This document shows positions 17,374-26,980 of a stretch of DNA of 44,395 bases, one piece after another. Within the stretch, counting starts at the first letter, position 1. Each line of letters begins with the position of its first letter. The position numbers and the translations under genes are program-made. The notes beneath the pieces were generated by a model, which did no database searches, was not told where the DNA came from, and worked only from the letters and a program-made list of their open reading frames with translations. The DNA lies in the IMG/VR virus record IMGVR_UViG_3300031658_000021, positions 1 to 44,395 of that record; one strand, written 5' to 3'. This DNA comes from a virus.

Positions 17374-19490
17374 GTATACTTTTAGATGTTAAGGAATATG
17401 AAGACCCAGCTGTTAAGATTTGCCCCAACGGTACGGAGGGTGAGCTTATCGAACTCGGTGGGTTACTCATTTGCCTTCCAGAAAGGCCGCCTAAGAAAGA
17501 AATTTTCGGACATAAAGAATCAAACTCTATGCAAGTGTGGAGAAGGATACCTATGCCGAAGGAACTGCTTCGTATTCGTTCTATGGATGAGTGGTCAGAA
17601 ATGCCAAGGGAGTTTCGAGAGAGGTTTCGTCCATATATCGAGGAGGAGTTTAGGCGTAGGCGTGAGGGTTTTTGGTTTTATAACAACGGTACAGCTACAT
17701 ATATTACGGGGCGGCACTATATGATGATACAGTGGACCAAAATGGATATTGGTTACCCGTACTTTTTAAACTTCCAAAGAGATATCTTCTTGCACTTAGC
17801 TGCATGTGAAATAGACCCTAGGTGTATAGGCCAGCTATATACTAAGTGTCGCCGTAGCGGATACACAAACATGTGCTCTGCTGTCCTTGTAGATGAAGGA
17901 ACTCAAGTGAAGGATAAACTTATGGGTATACAGTCAAAGACTGGAAAAGATGCCCAGGAAAACATATTTATGAAGAAGGTGGTTTTTATGTTTAGAAACT
18001 ATCCTTTCTTCTTTAAACCCATCCAGGACGGTACAACCAATCCGCGTATGGAGCTGGCTTTTAGGGAGCCATCAAAAAGAATAACCAAGAAGAACAAAAC
18101 CTCTCAGATGGGGGAAGCTTTGAATACGGTTATAAACTGGAAAAATACAACTAACAACGCATATGATGGGGAAAAACTACACCTGTTGTATCTAGATGAA
18201 GCAGGAAAATGGGAAAGACCAACAGATATAAGGGACGCCTGGAGGATTCAGAGGACGTGTTTGATCGTCGGAAGAAAAATCGTGGGGAAGGCAATGGTCG
18301 GAAGCACGGTAAATCCAATGGACAAGGGAGGAAGCCAATACAAGGACCTGTGGAGGGATTCGAGCCCCCTGGAGAGGAACGCGAATGGGAGGACTAGAAC
18401 AGGTTTATATAGATTGTTCATACCAGCCTACGAGTCCCTAGAAGGGTTTTTTGACATACACGGTCATCCTGTTGTACAGGATCCCGACACCGAGGTTATG
18501 GGGGTGGACAAAGAGCCAGTTACTATAGGGGCTAAAACCTACCTAAAGAACGAGAGAGCCGCACTGAAGGATGATGCTTCGGAACTTAACGAGGTTACTA
18601 GGCAGTTCCCTTTTACTGAGGATGAAGCCTTTAGGGATAGTATAGAGGGTAGCTTGTTCAACATAGGGAAGATATACGAGCAAATACAATACAACGATGA
18701 GCTGTTCCCTAACCCTATAGTCAGGGGTAATTTCGTTTGGAAAAACGGAGAGAAGGATACAGAAGTGGCTTTTATGCCAGATCCAGCAGGGAGGTTCAGG
18801 GTTTCGTGGCTCCCTCCAGACGAACTAAGGAATAAAAAAGCTACGGAGCGAGGGAAAAGAGTTCCTCCAAATCCTCTAGTAGGTTGCGGTGGTGTTGACT
18901 CATATGATTTAGACGCTACGGTAGATGGTAGAGGGTCTAAGGGGGCTTTGCATTTATACAACAAGTTCAATATGGAGTACCCTTCTAACACTTTTGTTTT
19001 GGAGTACGCTTCACGTCCGCCCTTAGCTAAGATATTCTACGAGGATGTTTTAATGGCTGCTGTTTTTTATGGTTACCCTATACTTATAGAGAATAATAAA
19101 TACGGGATAGCCCGACATTTTGAAGCTAGAGGTTACGACGGGTATTTAATGAATAGACCAGATCACTTAAAAACACCTAACTCTAAAGTCAACGTAAAAA
19201 CTAAAGGCATACCCTCTAACTCTCAGGATGTTATACAGGCTCACGCTCACGCTATAGAGGCTTACATACACAATCACGTAGGTATGAACAGGGAGACAGG
19301 GCTCTACGGGGCTATGTATTTTAACAAAACTCTGGAGGACTGGATTGGATTTAAGATAGACGACAGAACAAAGTTTGACCTTACTATTAGCGCTGGTTTA
19401 GCCCTTTTAGCCTCTCAGAAATCCCGTCCGAAACCGAGGGCAACCTTCTCGGAAAAGAAATTTTTTAGGAAGTATAATGTCTTGGGATGA
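17370..19490 (+). CDS. terL: Terminase large subunit (TerL), 706 aa
   Basis: The packaging ATPase/nuclease. Residues ~153-163 (LYTKCRRSGYTNM) are a divergent Walker A of the type seen in crAss-like terminases, and LHLLYLDEAGKW (~270-281) is Walker B with catalytic Glu. The C-terminal RNase-H-like nuclease includes GVDSYDLDAT (~510), ENNKYG (~574) and FDLTIS (~668) as metal-binding positions. I accept TTG at 17370 as start since it overlaps the preceding stop and the N terminus contains a credible domain, but an internal ATG at residue 53 is possible. Length agrees with crAss-like TerL (~700). Confidence 0.85.
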   Translation: MSILLDVKEYEDPAVKICPNGTEGELIELGGLLICLPERPPKKEIFGHKESNSMQVWRRIPMPKELLRIRSMDEWSEMPREFRERFRPYIEEEFRRRREGFWFYNNGTATYITGRHYMMIQWTKMDIGYPYFLNFQRDIFLHLAACEIDPRCIGQLYTKCRRSGYTNMCSAVLVDEGTQVKDKLMGIQSKTGKDAQENIFMKKVVFMFRNYPFFFKPIQDGTTNPRMELAFREPSKRITKKNKTSQMGEALNTVINWKNTTNNAYDGEKLHLLYLDEAGKWERPTDIRDAWRIQRTCLIVGRKIVGKAMVGSTVNPMDKGGSQYKDLWRDSSPLERNANGRTRTGLYRLFIPAYESLEGFFDIHGHPVVQDPDTEVMGVDKEPVTIGAKTYLKNERAALKDDASELNEVTRQFPFTEDEAFRDSIEGSLFNIGKIYEQIQYNDELFPNPIVRGNFVWKNGEKDTEVAFMPDPAGRFRVSWLPPDELRNKKATERGKRVPPNPLVGCGGVDSYDLDATVDGRGSKGALHLYNKFNMEYPSNTFVLEYASRPPLAKIFYEDVLMAAVFYGYPILIENNKYGIARHFEARGYDGYLMNRPDHLKTPNSKVNVKTKGIPSNSQDVIQAHAHAIEAYIHNHVGMNRETGLYGAMYFNKTLEDWIGFKIDDRTKFDLTISAGLALLASQKSRPKPRATFSEKKFFRKYNVLG

Positions 19491-19495
19491 TTCAC

Positions 19496-19503
19496 TATAT
19501 TTG
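19496..19503 (+). promoter_or_regulatory. -7 box TATATTTG upstream of the portal gene
   Basis: TATATTTG begins six bases after the TerL stop and 26 bases before ATG 19530. No clear -33 TTG at the best distance. It would start a separate transcript for portal and the following genes. Confidence 0.45.
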
Positions 19504-19529
19504 CATGAAGTAATTATACTTATCTTATA

Positions 19530-21932
19530 ATGATCAGCAACTCAAGTAATCGCACTGGAAAGTTTCCAGACCCATTAGCAGCCAAGGAACTAAAAGACGA
19601 CAAGGCTTATGGTTTAAAGTATGCTAAAGCCATAGAAGGGCAGTGGAACTCAAATAATGCGGACAGCTCTTTACACAAGAAGAGAATAAAAGTATTCGAA
19701 AAAAACAGGGATTACGCCCAGGGCGTACAGGACACTACTATATATAAAAGGCTTTTAAACTCTCTGGACCCTAACGCAAAGGACGGGAGTTTACTTAATT
19801 TAGACTACACCCCCGTACCCGTTTTACCTAAATTCGTGAGAATTATTGTAAACAAAATACTTTCTAGAAACCCTTATCCAAACCTTGAAGCCGTAGACCC
19901 CTTAGCTTCCTCTGAAAAAAACAGAGAGAAAAACAGGCTACGTATGCAGGTTCAGATGAAAAAGGAGCTCGAAGCTCTAAAGAAGGACACTGGCGGTTTA
20001 GTTTTAGATAAAGATCCTGAGTCTTTGCCTGACTCGTCAGAAGAAGCGGAGATCTTTTTAGACACGAACGTTAAGCTCGACGCGGAAATAGCCGCACAGA
20101 TAGCAACAAACATGACTCTGTCTTGGAATAATTTCAATGACAATATATTTAGGCGTTGCGTAAACGACCTAGCCGCATTAGGTATGGCGGTTGTGAAGAG
20201 AGAAAACGATCCTAACTACGGCATAAGTACAGAATATGTAGACCCCTCGAAATTTATACATAGCTATACCGAGGATCCTAGTTTCGATGACTTAGTATAC
20301 GGAGGTAGCGTAAAGTCTATACCTATACAGGAGTTGAAGAGGCTTGCAGGTTCGGAGCTTACGGAGGAGGATTTTCAAAAGATTGCTAGGAAGTCGACTG
20401 GAAGCAGCATGAGCCCATACTCATCTCAAATAGACCCTAGCTCTAAGAAGGCTGCGTTTGGATACGATGAGCACACAGTAGAAGTTATGGACTTTGAGTT
20501 TATATCAGTGGACTGTATGTACTTTGAGGAGAAGGAAAACAAGTACGGAAACTCTAATTTCTTCTACGAAGGCTACTCATATAAGGATAAGCCAGGTAGC
20601 GTGTTTGAGCGTACTCCTTCTAAAATGGAAGTTGCTACACTTTACTCTGGGAAATATATCATGGGGACTGACTATATAATCAACTATGGCCAGAAAACAA
20701 ACATACCTAAGAACATACACGACATAAGCAAAGCTCGTCTTTCTTACTCGGTGGTAGCTACTAACATAGGTAAAATGATGCCTAAGTCCATGGTGGACAG
20801 TTGTATAGGGTTTGCCGATATGCTCCAGATCACACATCTAAAGATCCAGCAATCCATAGCTAAAGCGAAGCCAGACGGATTGATTATTGACATAGAAGGT
20901 CTAGAAGGTGTAGAGATAGGTAAGGGAGGTGAACTCCAGCCGTTAGATCTTCACGACATCTATGAGCAAACAGGTGTGTTCTACTATAGGAGCAAGAACC
21001 CTGAAGGAGGGCATCAGAACCCACCTATAAGAGAGATAGGAAACAGCATAAGAAACATCAATGAGCTTATAGCTCTATACAACCATTACCTTAAGTTAAT
21101 TAGAGACACCACAGGTATTAATGAAGCTATGGATGCTTCTTCCCCTAAAGGGGATGCTCTGGTTGGGGTTAACGAGCAAGCAATCGCAGCAGGAAACAAC
21201 GCTATATATGATATAACTAATGCTTCGATGATCCTTTATAAAAAGGTGTGCGAGGACGTTGTTAAGTGCCTACAGATAATTCCACCTGAGTCCACCCTAA
21301 TGGGTATATATGAGAATGCTATAGGGAAAGAGAACATGAAGGTGCTTTCCTCTTTTAGCGATCTCCCGATGTATAATTTCGGAGTTCAAGTGCAGAAAGA
21401 GATGGAAACGGCTGACAAGCAGTACCTAGAGCAAAGCCTTCAGATAGCTTTAGGCCAAAAGGAAATAGACTTGGAGGATGCTATGATGGTTAGATCCATG
21501 AAGGATGTGAACCAAGCGGAAAGGTTGCTTATGGTTAAGCGCAACAAAAGACAAAAACAACAGCAGGCTACCGCCCAGCAAAATTCAGAGATGCAATCTA
21601 AAGCGGCTCAAGAGGCTGCTCAGGCTACCTCCCAAGCTAAGCAACAAGAGATGCAGATGCAGGCTCAGTTTGATACTCAAAAAATTCAAGCGAAGGCTCA
21701 AGCTGAGATACAGGTAGCAACAGCTCTTCATGAGCTACATAAGGAAATAGAGATAATTAAAGCTCAAGCCACCCTTGGATTCAAAGAGGATGACCAGAAC
21801 TTCAAGGAGAAGCTGGACGTCTTTAAGGAAGGTAAAAAGGATGAGCGCCAGCAAATCCAGGCTGATCAACAAATGGCTATAAAGGAGGCCGATAAAGAAC
21901 TAGGGGAAAACGTACCCCCGCAAATGAACTAA
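19530..21932 (+). CDS. Portal protein (800 aa)
   Basis: Directly follows terL and has the size of the portal in crAss-like phages. The N-terminal third includes KRIKVFEKNRDYAQGVQDTT, FVRIIVNKILSRNPYP, and ANNMTLSWNNFNDNIFRRCV-type helices; the central region has NHYLKLIRDTTGINEAMDAS, typical of the clip/stem area ('RDTTGINE' is widely conserved in such portals). Residues ~670-790 form a Gln/Ala/Lys-rich coiled coil (QKAQAEIQVATALHELHKEI), long for a portal, probably the barrel or an internal extension. It forms the dodecameric ring through which DNA is packaged. Confidence 0.8.
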   Translation: MISNSSNRTGKFPDPLAAKELKDDKAYGLKYAKAIEGQWNSNNADSSLHKKRIKVFEKNRDYAQGVQDTTIYKRLLNSLDPNAKDGSLLNLDYTPVPVLPKFVRIIVNKILSRNPYPNLEAVDPLASSEKNREKNRLRMQVQMKKELEALKKDTGGLVLDKDPESLPDSSEEAEIFLDTNVKLDAEIAAQIATNMTLSWNNFNDNIFRRCVNDLAALGMAVVKRENDPNYGISTEYVDPSKFIHSYTEDPSFDDLVYGGSVKSIPIQELKRLAGSELTEEDFQKIARKSTGSSMSPYSSQIDPSSKKAAFGYDEHTVEVMDFEFISVDCMYFEEKENKYGNSNFFYEGYSYKDKPGSVFERTPSKMEVATLYSGKYIMGTDYIINYGQKTNIPKNIHDISKARLSYSVVATNIGKMMPKSMVDSCIGFADMLQITHLKIQQSIAKAKPDGLIIDIEGLEGVEIGKGGELQPLDLHDIYEQTGVFYYRSKNPEGGHQNPPIREIGNSIRNINELIALYNHYLKLIRDTTGINEAMDASSPKGDALVGVNEQAIAAGNNAIYDITNASMILYKKVCEDVVKCLQIIPPESTLMGIYENAIGKENMKVLSSFSDLPMYNFGVQVQKEMETADKQYLEQSLQIALGQKEIDLEDAMMVRSMKDVNQAERLLMVKRNKRQKQQQATAQQNSEMQSKAAQEAAQATSQAKQQEMQMQAQFDTQKIQAKAQAEIQVATALHELHKEIEIIKAQATLGFKEDDQNFKEKLDVFKEGKKDERQQIQADQQMAIKEADKELGENVPPQMN

Positions 21933-21933
21933 T

Positions 21934-22404
21934 ATGGCACAAAAAGTAAATTTAGATATAGCTCAAACGTTAAACATAACAAGCCGTAGGGGGGACACTT
22001 TTAACTTAGCAATAACATTAAAAGACGCAGCGGGAGCTGCCCTCCCTTTAGTTACCGATGGATATGAGTTTGTTATGCATGTACGTACAAGTGCTTTTGC
22101 CGATGGTGCGGACGGAATAGTCTTATCTACAGCAGCTCACGTTCCAGTTGGAGCCACGGGTAATGGGATATGGGTAGGGACTATAGAGAACATGATGGTC
22201 GTTGACGAGGTGGGGAGCAATATAGATGATAACGGCGTAGCTACTATAAAAATATCCGACGCTACTATGAGGATACTCCCTTCTGGTAGGTATGTCTATG
22301 ATTTACAGTATATAGCCGACAGCGTACACACAACCATCCTCACAGGGTCGTTTGTAGTTAACGAGGATGTTACGGAATACGCCATTCCTCCAGTAGTAGG
22401 TTAA
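21934..22404 (+). CDS. BppU-type N-terminal-domain-like protein (156 aa)
   Basis: MAQKVNLDIAQTLNITSRRG then DTFNLAITLKDAAGAALPLV and a C-terminal LPSGRYVYDLQYIADSVHTT, then TGSFVVNEDVTEY. The R-RGDTF-x-L...LPSGRYVYDLQ...L-x-GSF-V-x-EDVT sequence is the signature of the beta-sandwich seen in phage baseplate/fibre adaptor proteins (BppU N-terminal type). Probably attaches fibres to the virion. It starts two bases after the portal stop. Confidence 0.65.
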   Translation: MAQKVNLDIAQTLNITSRRGDTFNLAITLKDAAGAALPLVTDGYEFVMHVRTSAFADGADGIVLSTAAHVPVGATGNGIWVGTIENMMVVDEVGSNIDDNGVATIKISDATMRILPSGRYVYDLQYIADSVHTTILTGSFVVNEDVTEYAIPPVVG

Positions 22405-22407
22405 GCT

Positions 22408-23700
22408 ATGGCGGATGCTATTAACCTTACTCTTAGTAATGGTGACAGTTCATCCATTATTGTTAGTGCTTCCAATTCGGTTAGCACTATTGTAGGGACC
22501 CCAGATTCGTCTGTATCCTTATCGGTAAACCCCTCTACGGACTCTTCAGTATCTATTAACTCAGTTCCAACTACTCAGCTTACTGTAGCTTCGATAGGAA
22601 CGAGCGTAGCCACTGTTTCTCAACTAAACAATTCCCTTACCGTATCTACGGCTATTCAGGCTCCGCATAAGTTTAAGCTACGGGAGCTTTTAGATGTTTC
22701 GGGGGATCCTACTGATGACCAGGTTCTCGTATATGATCAACCCACGGACTCATTTATTTTCGAGAATCAATCAGGCGGCGGTGGTGGTGGGTCATCTACT
22801 GACCACGTTATAACATCAGACTTAATTGTTACTAATTCCGATCTAGCCTTTCAAACCATGGTTGGTAACACTATACAGAACGACACTACTATAGAGAGTA
22901 TACTTCAGCAAATACTCTCCCCGTATGTGCGCTCTAAGTTTAATTCCTTTAGTATATATGCCACTACGGAAATTGCAATTATGACGGTCGGTAGTAATTA
23001 CACTCAAAATCTAGAGGTGGGTGATGACATAACGATTTCCACAGTTAATTACAGTTTAACCCTGCCTGAGAACGTGTTAGACAACAGTGTTACTTTAGAG
23101 AGATCTATTGACAACGCATCCTATACGTCTTACCAAAGCGGTCTATCTGATTCACCTATAGGTAATGTAACATTAGGAACTGAAATCGGAGTATCAGGTA
23201 ACCCTAACGTAAAGCATAGGTACAGGTTTTCAGCAACAGATAACGGTAACCCTAACGGTCAGGTAGCAACTATATATAGTGGGGTTGCAACCTTGAGCTG
23301 GAAAAACAGGATGTATTTAATGGGGGGCGCCACGAACCTTCTTCCCTCCTCCTCAGATTCAAGCTTTAATAGCTTAGTTTCTAGCAATACGGTTGACAAC
23401 ACCCTCACCAATGACCCAGGAACTGCTTCCCTAACGTTTGATTGCAATGTTCAGAACCAATTAGAGAATAACTACTCGTATATAACATACCCCGCTAGTT
23501 GGGGTGAAATACAATCAATTAAACAAAACAACTCCACTGACGTAACCACGGATTTTTCACTTGTTATAAAGGCATCTTCTACGGACGGATCCTTCGAAAG
23601 AACCAACGCACACGGTATAGTGATTCCTTATTATCTTTACAAAACATTCGATACAGGCGCCTACCACGCCGATGTTGAACTAACCGTAACCCTCTCGTAG
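22408..23700 (+). CDS. Putative fibre protein (430 aa)
   Basis: The N-terminal 85 residues are Ser/Thr/Val-rich and repetitive (SVSLSVNPSTDSSVSINSVP). A KLRELLDVSGDPTDDQVLVY-DQPTDSF motif (~90-118) follows, which resembles the 'L-L-DVSG-x-P-x-DGQVLV-Y' linkers of phage fibres, then a Gly8-type spacer (GGGGGGSS) and Ig-like beta-sandwich regions. Contiguous with the preceding adaptor and with the next gene (no gap), so it is a fibre component. Receptor contact is plausible. Confidence 0.6.
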   Translation: MADAINLTLSNGDSSSIIVSASNSVSTIVGTPDSSVSLSVNPSTDSSVSINSVPTTQLTVASIGTSVATVSQLNNSLTVSTAIQAPHKFKLRELLDVSGDPTDDQVLVYDQPTDSFIFENQSGGGGGGSSTDHVITSDLIVTNSDLAFQTMVGNTIQNDTTIESILQQILSPYVRSKFNSFSIYATTEIAIMTVGSNYTQNLEVGDDITISTVNYSLTLPENVLDNSVTLERSIDNASYTSYQSGLSDSPIGNVTLGTEIGVSGNPNVKHRYRFSATDNGNPNGQVATIYSGVATLSWKNRMYLMGGATNLLPSSSDSSFNSLVSSNTVDNTLTNDPGTASLTFDCNVQNQLENNYSYITYPASWGEIQSIKQNNSTDVTTDFSLVIKASSTDGSFERTNAHGIVIPYYLYKTFDTGAYHADVELTVTLS

Positions 23701-24459
23701 ATGCCTACTTTTTCAGGACAAGTCAGACACCAAAATTCCAATCTACCCATAGTAGACCTTTCCGACGGCGCGGGTCAGTTTAATCAAGGGGGTAGATCGC
23801 CCGTAAAGGGGATGGGGTTGTTTACCAACACAGCGAGTAGGGGTAGCGTTACATCTGGACTTAGAGCTGAAGGGTATATGGCTATTGTGGGGAGTACCCC
23901 TTACCTATACAACTCCTCCTCTTTAGATGATAGTACTTGGGGAGACGAAGCTAATTGGACTTCCTTAGGCGGTTCCCATGGGATACCTTCTGGGGGTGGA
24001 ATCGACGACCTCCTATCAAAAAGCTCTGCCGCCGACTATGATGCTAGCTGGGTAAACAGCGTGGTGGTGGAAAGCGGCAAGTTTAAAAAACACGGTACTA
24101 GCGCCTCTGCAGCCCCTACTCTGACTTTCAGTAGAAAGAAAACGGGAGTAGCGCTATCCAGCGGGGATAGCCTAGGGGAGATAAACTCCGTAGGGTTCAC
24201 TTCGGGAGGGGTGGAAAAAGCAGCCTCTTCTATACGTTTCGTCGCGGACGGAACAATGGATGTGGGGATGGGGAGCAGAATGGAGTTCTGGACTTCAACT
24301 TCGGAAAACTCCTCCTCGAATATATCCGAAAAAGCCCTTACAATAGATTCAGATAAAAAGCTTATATTTGCAGGAAGTGATAACTCAAATATACCAATCG
24401 TGGTAGAAGGGGGTATGTACTACAATACAACTAACAAAGCCTTTTTTGTAGGCGTTTAA
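23701..24459 (+). CDS. Putative tail/head fibre protein (252 aa)
   Basis: MPTFSGQVRHQNSNLPIVDL begins the base after the previous stop. It contains GLFTNTASRGSVTSGLRAEG-YMAIV and STPYLYNSSSLDDSTWGDEA, a 'Y-MAIVG-TPYLY...ST-WGDEANWTS' unit used in phage fibre proteins, and a C-terminal LIFAGSDNSNIPIVVEGGMY-YNTTN. Beta-rich and Ser-rich, typical of trimeric fibres. No enzymatic motif. Confidence 0.6.
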   Translation: MPTFSGQVRHQNSNLPIVDLSDGAGQFNQGGRSPVKGMGLFTNTASRGSVTSGLRAEGYMAIVGSTPYLYNSSSLDDSTWGDEANWTSLGGSHGIPSGGGIDDLLSKSSAADYDASWVNSVVVESGKFKKHGTSASAAPTLTFSRKKTGVALSSGDSLGEINSVGFTSGGVEKAASSIRFVADGTMDVGMGSRMEFWTSTSENSSSNISEKALTIDSDKKLIFAGSDNSNIPIVVEGGMYYNTTNKAFFVGV

Positions 24460-24471
24460 AATAAAAAAAAC

Positions 24472-25782
24472 ATGGCAACTTGGAAAGAGGTCGCATTAGT
24501 AGAAGACTTAACAACAGCATCAGTCCAATCGGACGAGGCTGCAGCGGGTCAGGTAGCAATTGGATCATCTACGGCAGGTGAGATATCTTGGACCCCAGTC
24601 CCTACAAAATCTTTAATTGTAGGTAACGGTTCAAGCGGCGCGGCGGTAGTTACAACCGACGCTACAAACGGTGACGTACAAATCGCTTCTTCAAGTTCAA
24701 CTAAGGTTGTATTTGATATTATAGATGGTAAAGTTACCACGGATCATCACGCTGCATCTTCATCTACTTCAACGGGTGTTACTCCAGCTAAGATGTCTTA
24801 TGGCGCTGCTGGTGGAATTCTTGCTTACCATCACGATACCATAGGGTCTTCTGTGTCAGGCACAGCGTACGGACCCGAAGTTCTTGCAGCGGGAAGCAAC
24901 GGGCAGGTTTTGTCAACGATTGTTACGGCGGGGGGTAAAACATATCTAGACTGGGTTTCGGGTAGCTCGGCTTCGACTGTGACAGTGACGGCTGGAGGCT
25001 CACAAGGAAGTGCTCTCCCAATAATCTTCGCCGAAGGAACGGGTTCGGAGCAGGATTTATATAGCGACGTCTCATCAACCCCATTCACTTACGAAGCGGA
25101 CATTAACACCTTGCGCGTTGCAAATATCATTACTACTGGTAGCGTTACCGCACCTGGAGGATTTGCAGGATTAGCTAGTTCAGCTTCAACTGTAGCTACA
25201 GCGGTTACTACCGACACAACTTGCAGTGTAGCTCTTCTTAATGCTACAACTGGTCAGCAGGCAATTTCGTCTGACGCGGGGATAACATACAACGCTACGT
25301 CTAACACTCTTACCGTTGAGAATCTTACTGTATCAGGAACCAACACAGTACTAAACACAACCTCTTTAGTTGTGGAGGATAAAATTATTGCGGTAGCTTC
25401 GAATGCTGCCAACCCTGGCGCCGCGTCTAACGCTGGGTTAGTTGTTAATATTGCTAATATAGCAATTGATGAAGTCGCAGGAGCTGATCACGACGACTAC
25501 TTACCTAGACTTGTTTGGACAAACAACGCAACGACACCTGTAAGCTCAGCTGCAAATACATCTATAAGCACTGCTGATACAACTCTAGGGTGGTCGATTT
25601 CAAATATGGGTACTCTAGACACGGGATTACCCAACGCCGCCTCGGTAGCGTTTAATGTAGCCCCTACGCTTATCAACCAATCTACTCTTCCAGCAACTGC
25701 TGGCGCGGATATAGGGATCGGAGCGATGTATCTTATGGATACGACAGGAGGTTCTCGATTGTTTATTCAAACAACAACATAA
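24472..25782 (+). CDS. Fibre-type protein with MATWKE virion-attachment N terminus (436 aa)
   Basis: MATWKEVALVEDLTTASVQS resembles the MATWK-x-[VI] start found on fibre proteins of many marine phages, and the same start occurs in the 26140 protein. The body is Ala/Thr/Ser-rich beta material with repeated short motifs (TVTAGGSQGSALPIIFAEGT), NTLTVENLTVSGTNTVLNTT and VVEDKIIAVASNAANPGAAS, features of trimeric fibre shafts. It ends in DIGIGAMYLMDTTGGSRLFI. Likely a long fibre. Confidence 0.65.
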   Translation: MATWKEVALVEDLTTASVQSDEAAAGQVAIGSSTAGEISWTPVPTKSLIVGNGSSGAAVVTTDATNGDVQIASSSSTKVVFDIIDGKVTTDHHAASSSTSTGVTPAKMSYGAAGGILAYHHDTIGSSVSGTAYGPEVLAAGSNGQVLSTIVTAGGKTYLDWVSGSSASTVTVTAGGSQGSALPIIFAEGTGSEQDLYSDVSSTPFTYEADINTLRVANIITTGSVTAPGGFAGLASSASTVATAVTTDTTCSVALLNATTGQQAISSDAGITYNATSNTLTVENLTVSGTNTVLNTTSLVVEDKIIAVASNAANPGAASNAGLVVNIANIAIDEVAGADHDDYLPRLVWTNNATTPVSSAANTSISTADTTLGWSISNMGTLDTGLPNAASVAFNVAPTLINQSTLPATAGADIGIGAMYLMDTTGGSRLFIQTTT

Positions 25783-25793
25783 TAACTTAAAGC

Positions 25794-25967
25794 ATGGGGT
25801 TAATAGGAAAATCCAATCCAGTAACAACGGACACATTAACAAAAGTTGAATTAGAACATCTTTTATTTGCACTTTCTGAGTCGACCTTTAGGGGAAATGA
25901 CGTACATTTGCTATCAAGTATAGTAAACAAGCTAACAAATCAGCTTGGATCCAGAGAAAACAAATAA
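25794..25967 (+). CDS. Small helical conserved phage protein (57 aa)
   Basis: ATG 25794 to TAA 25965-25967: MGLIGKSNPVTTDTLTKVEL then EHLLFALSESTFRGNDVHLL and SSIVNKLTNQLGSRENK. The L-T-x-x-EL-E-x-LL...STF-x-G-x-D-V...V-x-KL motif is a common tiny helical protein in phages. It lies between fibre genes, so a chaperone or structural role is possible. A TACATTTG box (25913-25920) falls inside it, perhaps by chance. Confidence 0.6.
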   Translation: MGLIGKSNPVTTDTLTKVELEHLLFALSESTFRGNDVHLLSSIVNKLTNQLGSRENK

Positions 25968-25977
25968 ATAAAATATA

Positions 25978-26136
25978 ATGAAGCTTAACATTGATCAAGT
26001 ACACTTCCTAACGGAGGTTCTAAATTCCGTTAGTATATCCGCAAAAGATGCCCGTACAGTAGTGGCGGTTCAGGACGTTCTAGATAAGGAATTCGACCGT
26101 TTACAAAAAATCCAAAACGCTGAAGAAAAGAAATAA
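25978..26136 (+). CDS. Small helical hypothetical protein (52 aa)
   Basis: ATG 25978 to TAA 26134-26136: MKLNIDQVHFLTEVLNSVSI then SAKDARTVVAVQDVLDKEFD and RLQKIQNAEEKK. A two-helix hairpin is likely, similar in layout to the 25794 protein, suggesting a related pair. Stop is three bases before the next ATG. Confidence 0.55.
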   Translation: MKLNIDQVHFLTEVLNSVSISAKDARTVVAVQDVLDKEFDRLQKIQNAEEKK

Positions 26137-26139
26137 GCC

Positions 26140-26901
26140 ATGGCTACTTGGAAAGAATTAGCATTTACCGATCAGGTATTTATTGATAGAGTTAATTTCA
26201 GGCGGTGGTTTATGTCGGATACTTCTGGCGGTATGGTTGAAGATAGGGAGTATGCTGTCCAGGACAACCAGGCAAAGGGGAATACCATGTACAACGATTT
26301 GTACGAGGATGTGATGGATGATGACTCGATAGACGGGCTTCATAACCCATCAGGAGGCTCGGATCAGACGGGGGTAAACACCGCCGCTAGATGGGTCTAC
26401 TTAGCTAACAGTGTGGATGGCACATCCGACGACTACACTTACGGTAGACACTTTGGTGGGGCCAGAATGGCCGTCCCAAGACCGAATACAGCCCACCCGT
26501 CTCACTTTTTTTCAGCTACAATACAGCAGCACCACGATCACGGAACAAGCTCAGGGAACACTTCAGGAAGTGAGACTGCTAGATTTAGGATTAGGTTATA
26601 CCGAGCTTATCAGAATAATGGCGCTGGAAATCCGTACTGGTGGGAGAAGTTCAGGCAGGTGTATGAGACAGTCTTTACCCCCGCTGTACTGGAGGGGAGA
26701 GGCGTTAATATTCCTATCGTAAATATAGAGATACCATTGAGCCCCACGGAGATAGCCGAGTCTGGAGATTTCGTTAACTATATTATGACTGTTACTTCCG
26801 AGCTTGACAGGTACCCCCTTAATGACACTTCTCACTGCACGATGGCGGTGGACTGTAGGTTTGCTATGTACGCATCACCAGATTCAGGTTTAGGGGCGTA
26901 A
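26140..26901 (+). CDS. Fibre/spike-like protein with MATWKE N terminus (253 aa)
   Basis: MATWKELAFTDQVFIDRVNF repeats the attachment start of the 24472 protein. The rest differs: TARFRIRLYRAYQNNGAGNP, PSHFFSATIQQHHDHGTSSG and EIPLSPTEIAESGDFVNYIM, a beta-rich globular domain with an HHDHG His cluster that could bind metal. Probably another fibre or spike mounted on the same attachment site. Function by position and N terminus. Confidence 0.6.
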   Translation: MATWKELAFTDQVFIDRVNFRRWFMSDTSGGMVEDREYAVQDNQAKGNTMYNDLYEDVMDDDSIDGLHNPSGGSDQTGVNTAARWVYLANSVDGTSDDYTYGRHFGGARMAVPRPNTAHPSHFFSATIQQHHDHGTSSGNTSGSETARFRIRLYRAYQNNGAGNPYWWEKFRQVYETVFTPAVLEGRGVNIPIVNIEIPLSPTEIAESGDFVNYIMTVTSELDRYPLNDTSHCTMAVDCRFAMYASPDSGLGA

Positions 26902-26916
26902 TCATACGTCCTTATG

Positions 26917-26934
26917 CCTTAACGAGCGTTAGGG
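26917..26934 (+). terminator. Hairpin after the fibre block
   Basis: CCTTAACG (26917-26924) pairs with CGTTAGGG (26927-26934) with one G-T pair and a 2-base loop. No T-run follows, so it may act as an operator or RNA-processing site instead of a terminator. It sits just before the next promoter box. Confidence 0.35.
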
Positions 26935-26943
26935 TTTAGTAAT

Positions 26944-26951
26944 TATATTTG
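26944..26951 (+). promoter_or_regulatory. -7 box TATATTTG upstream of 26981 gene
   Basis: TATATTTGC precedes ATG 26981 by 29 bases after a strong hairpin, the same hairpin-then-box layout seen at 31101-31138 and 33747-33785. Confidence 0.5.
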
Positions 26952-26980
26952 CAGTACACAATTACTAACAACCATTTCAA

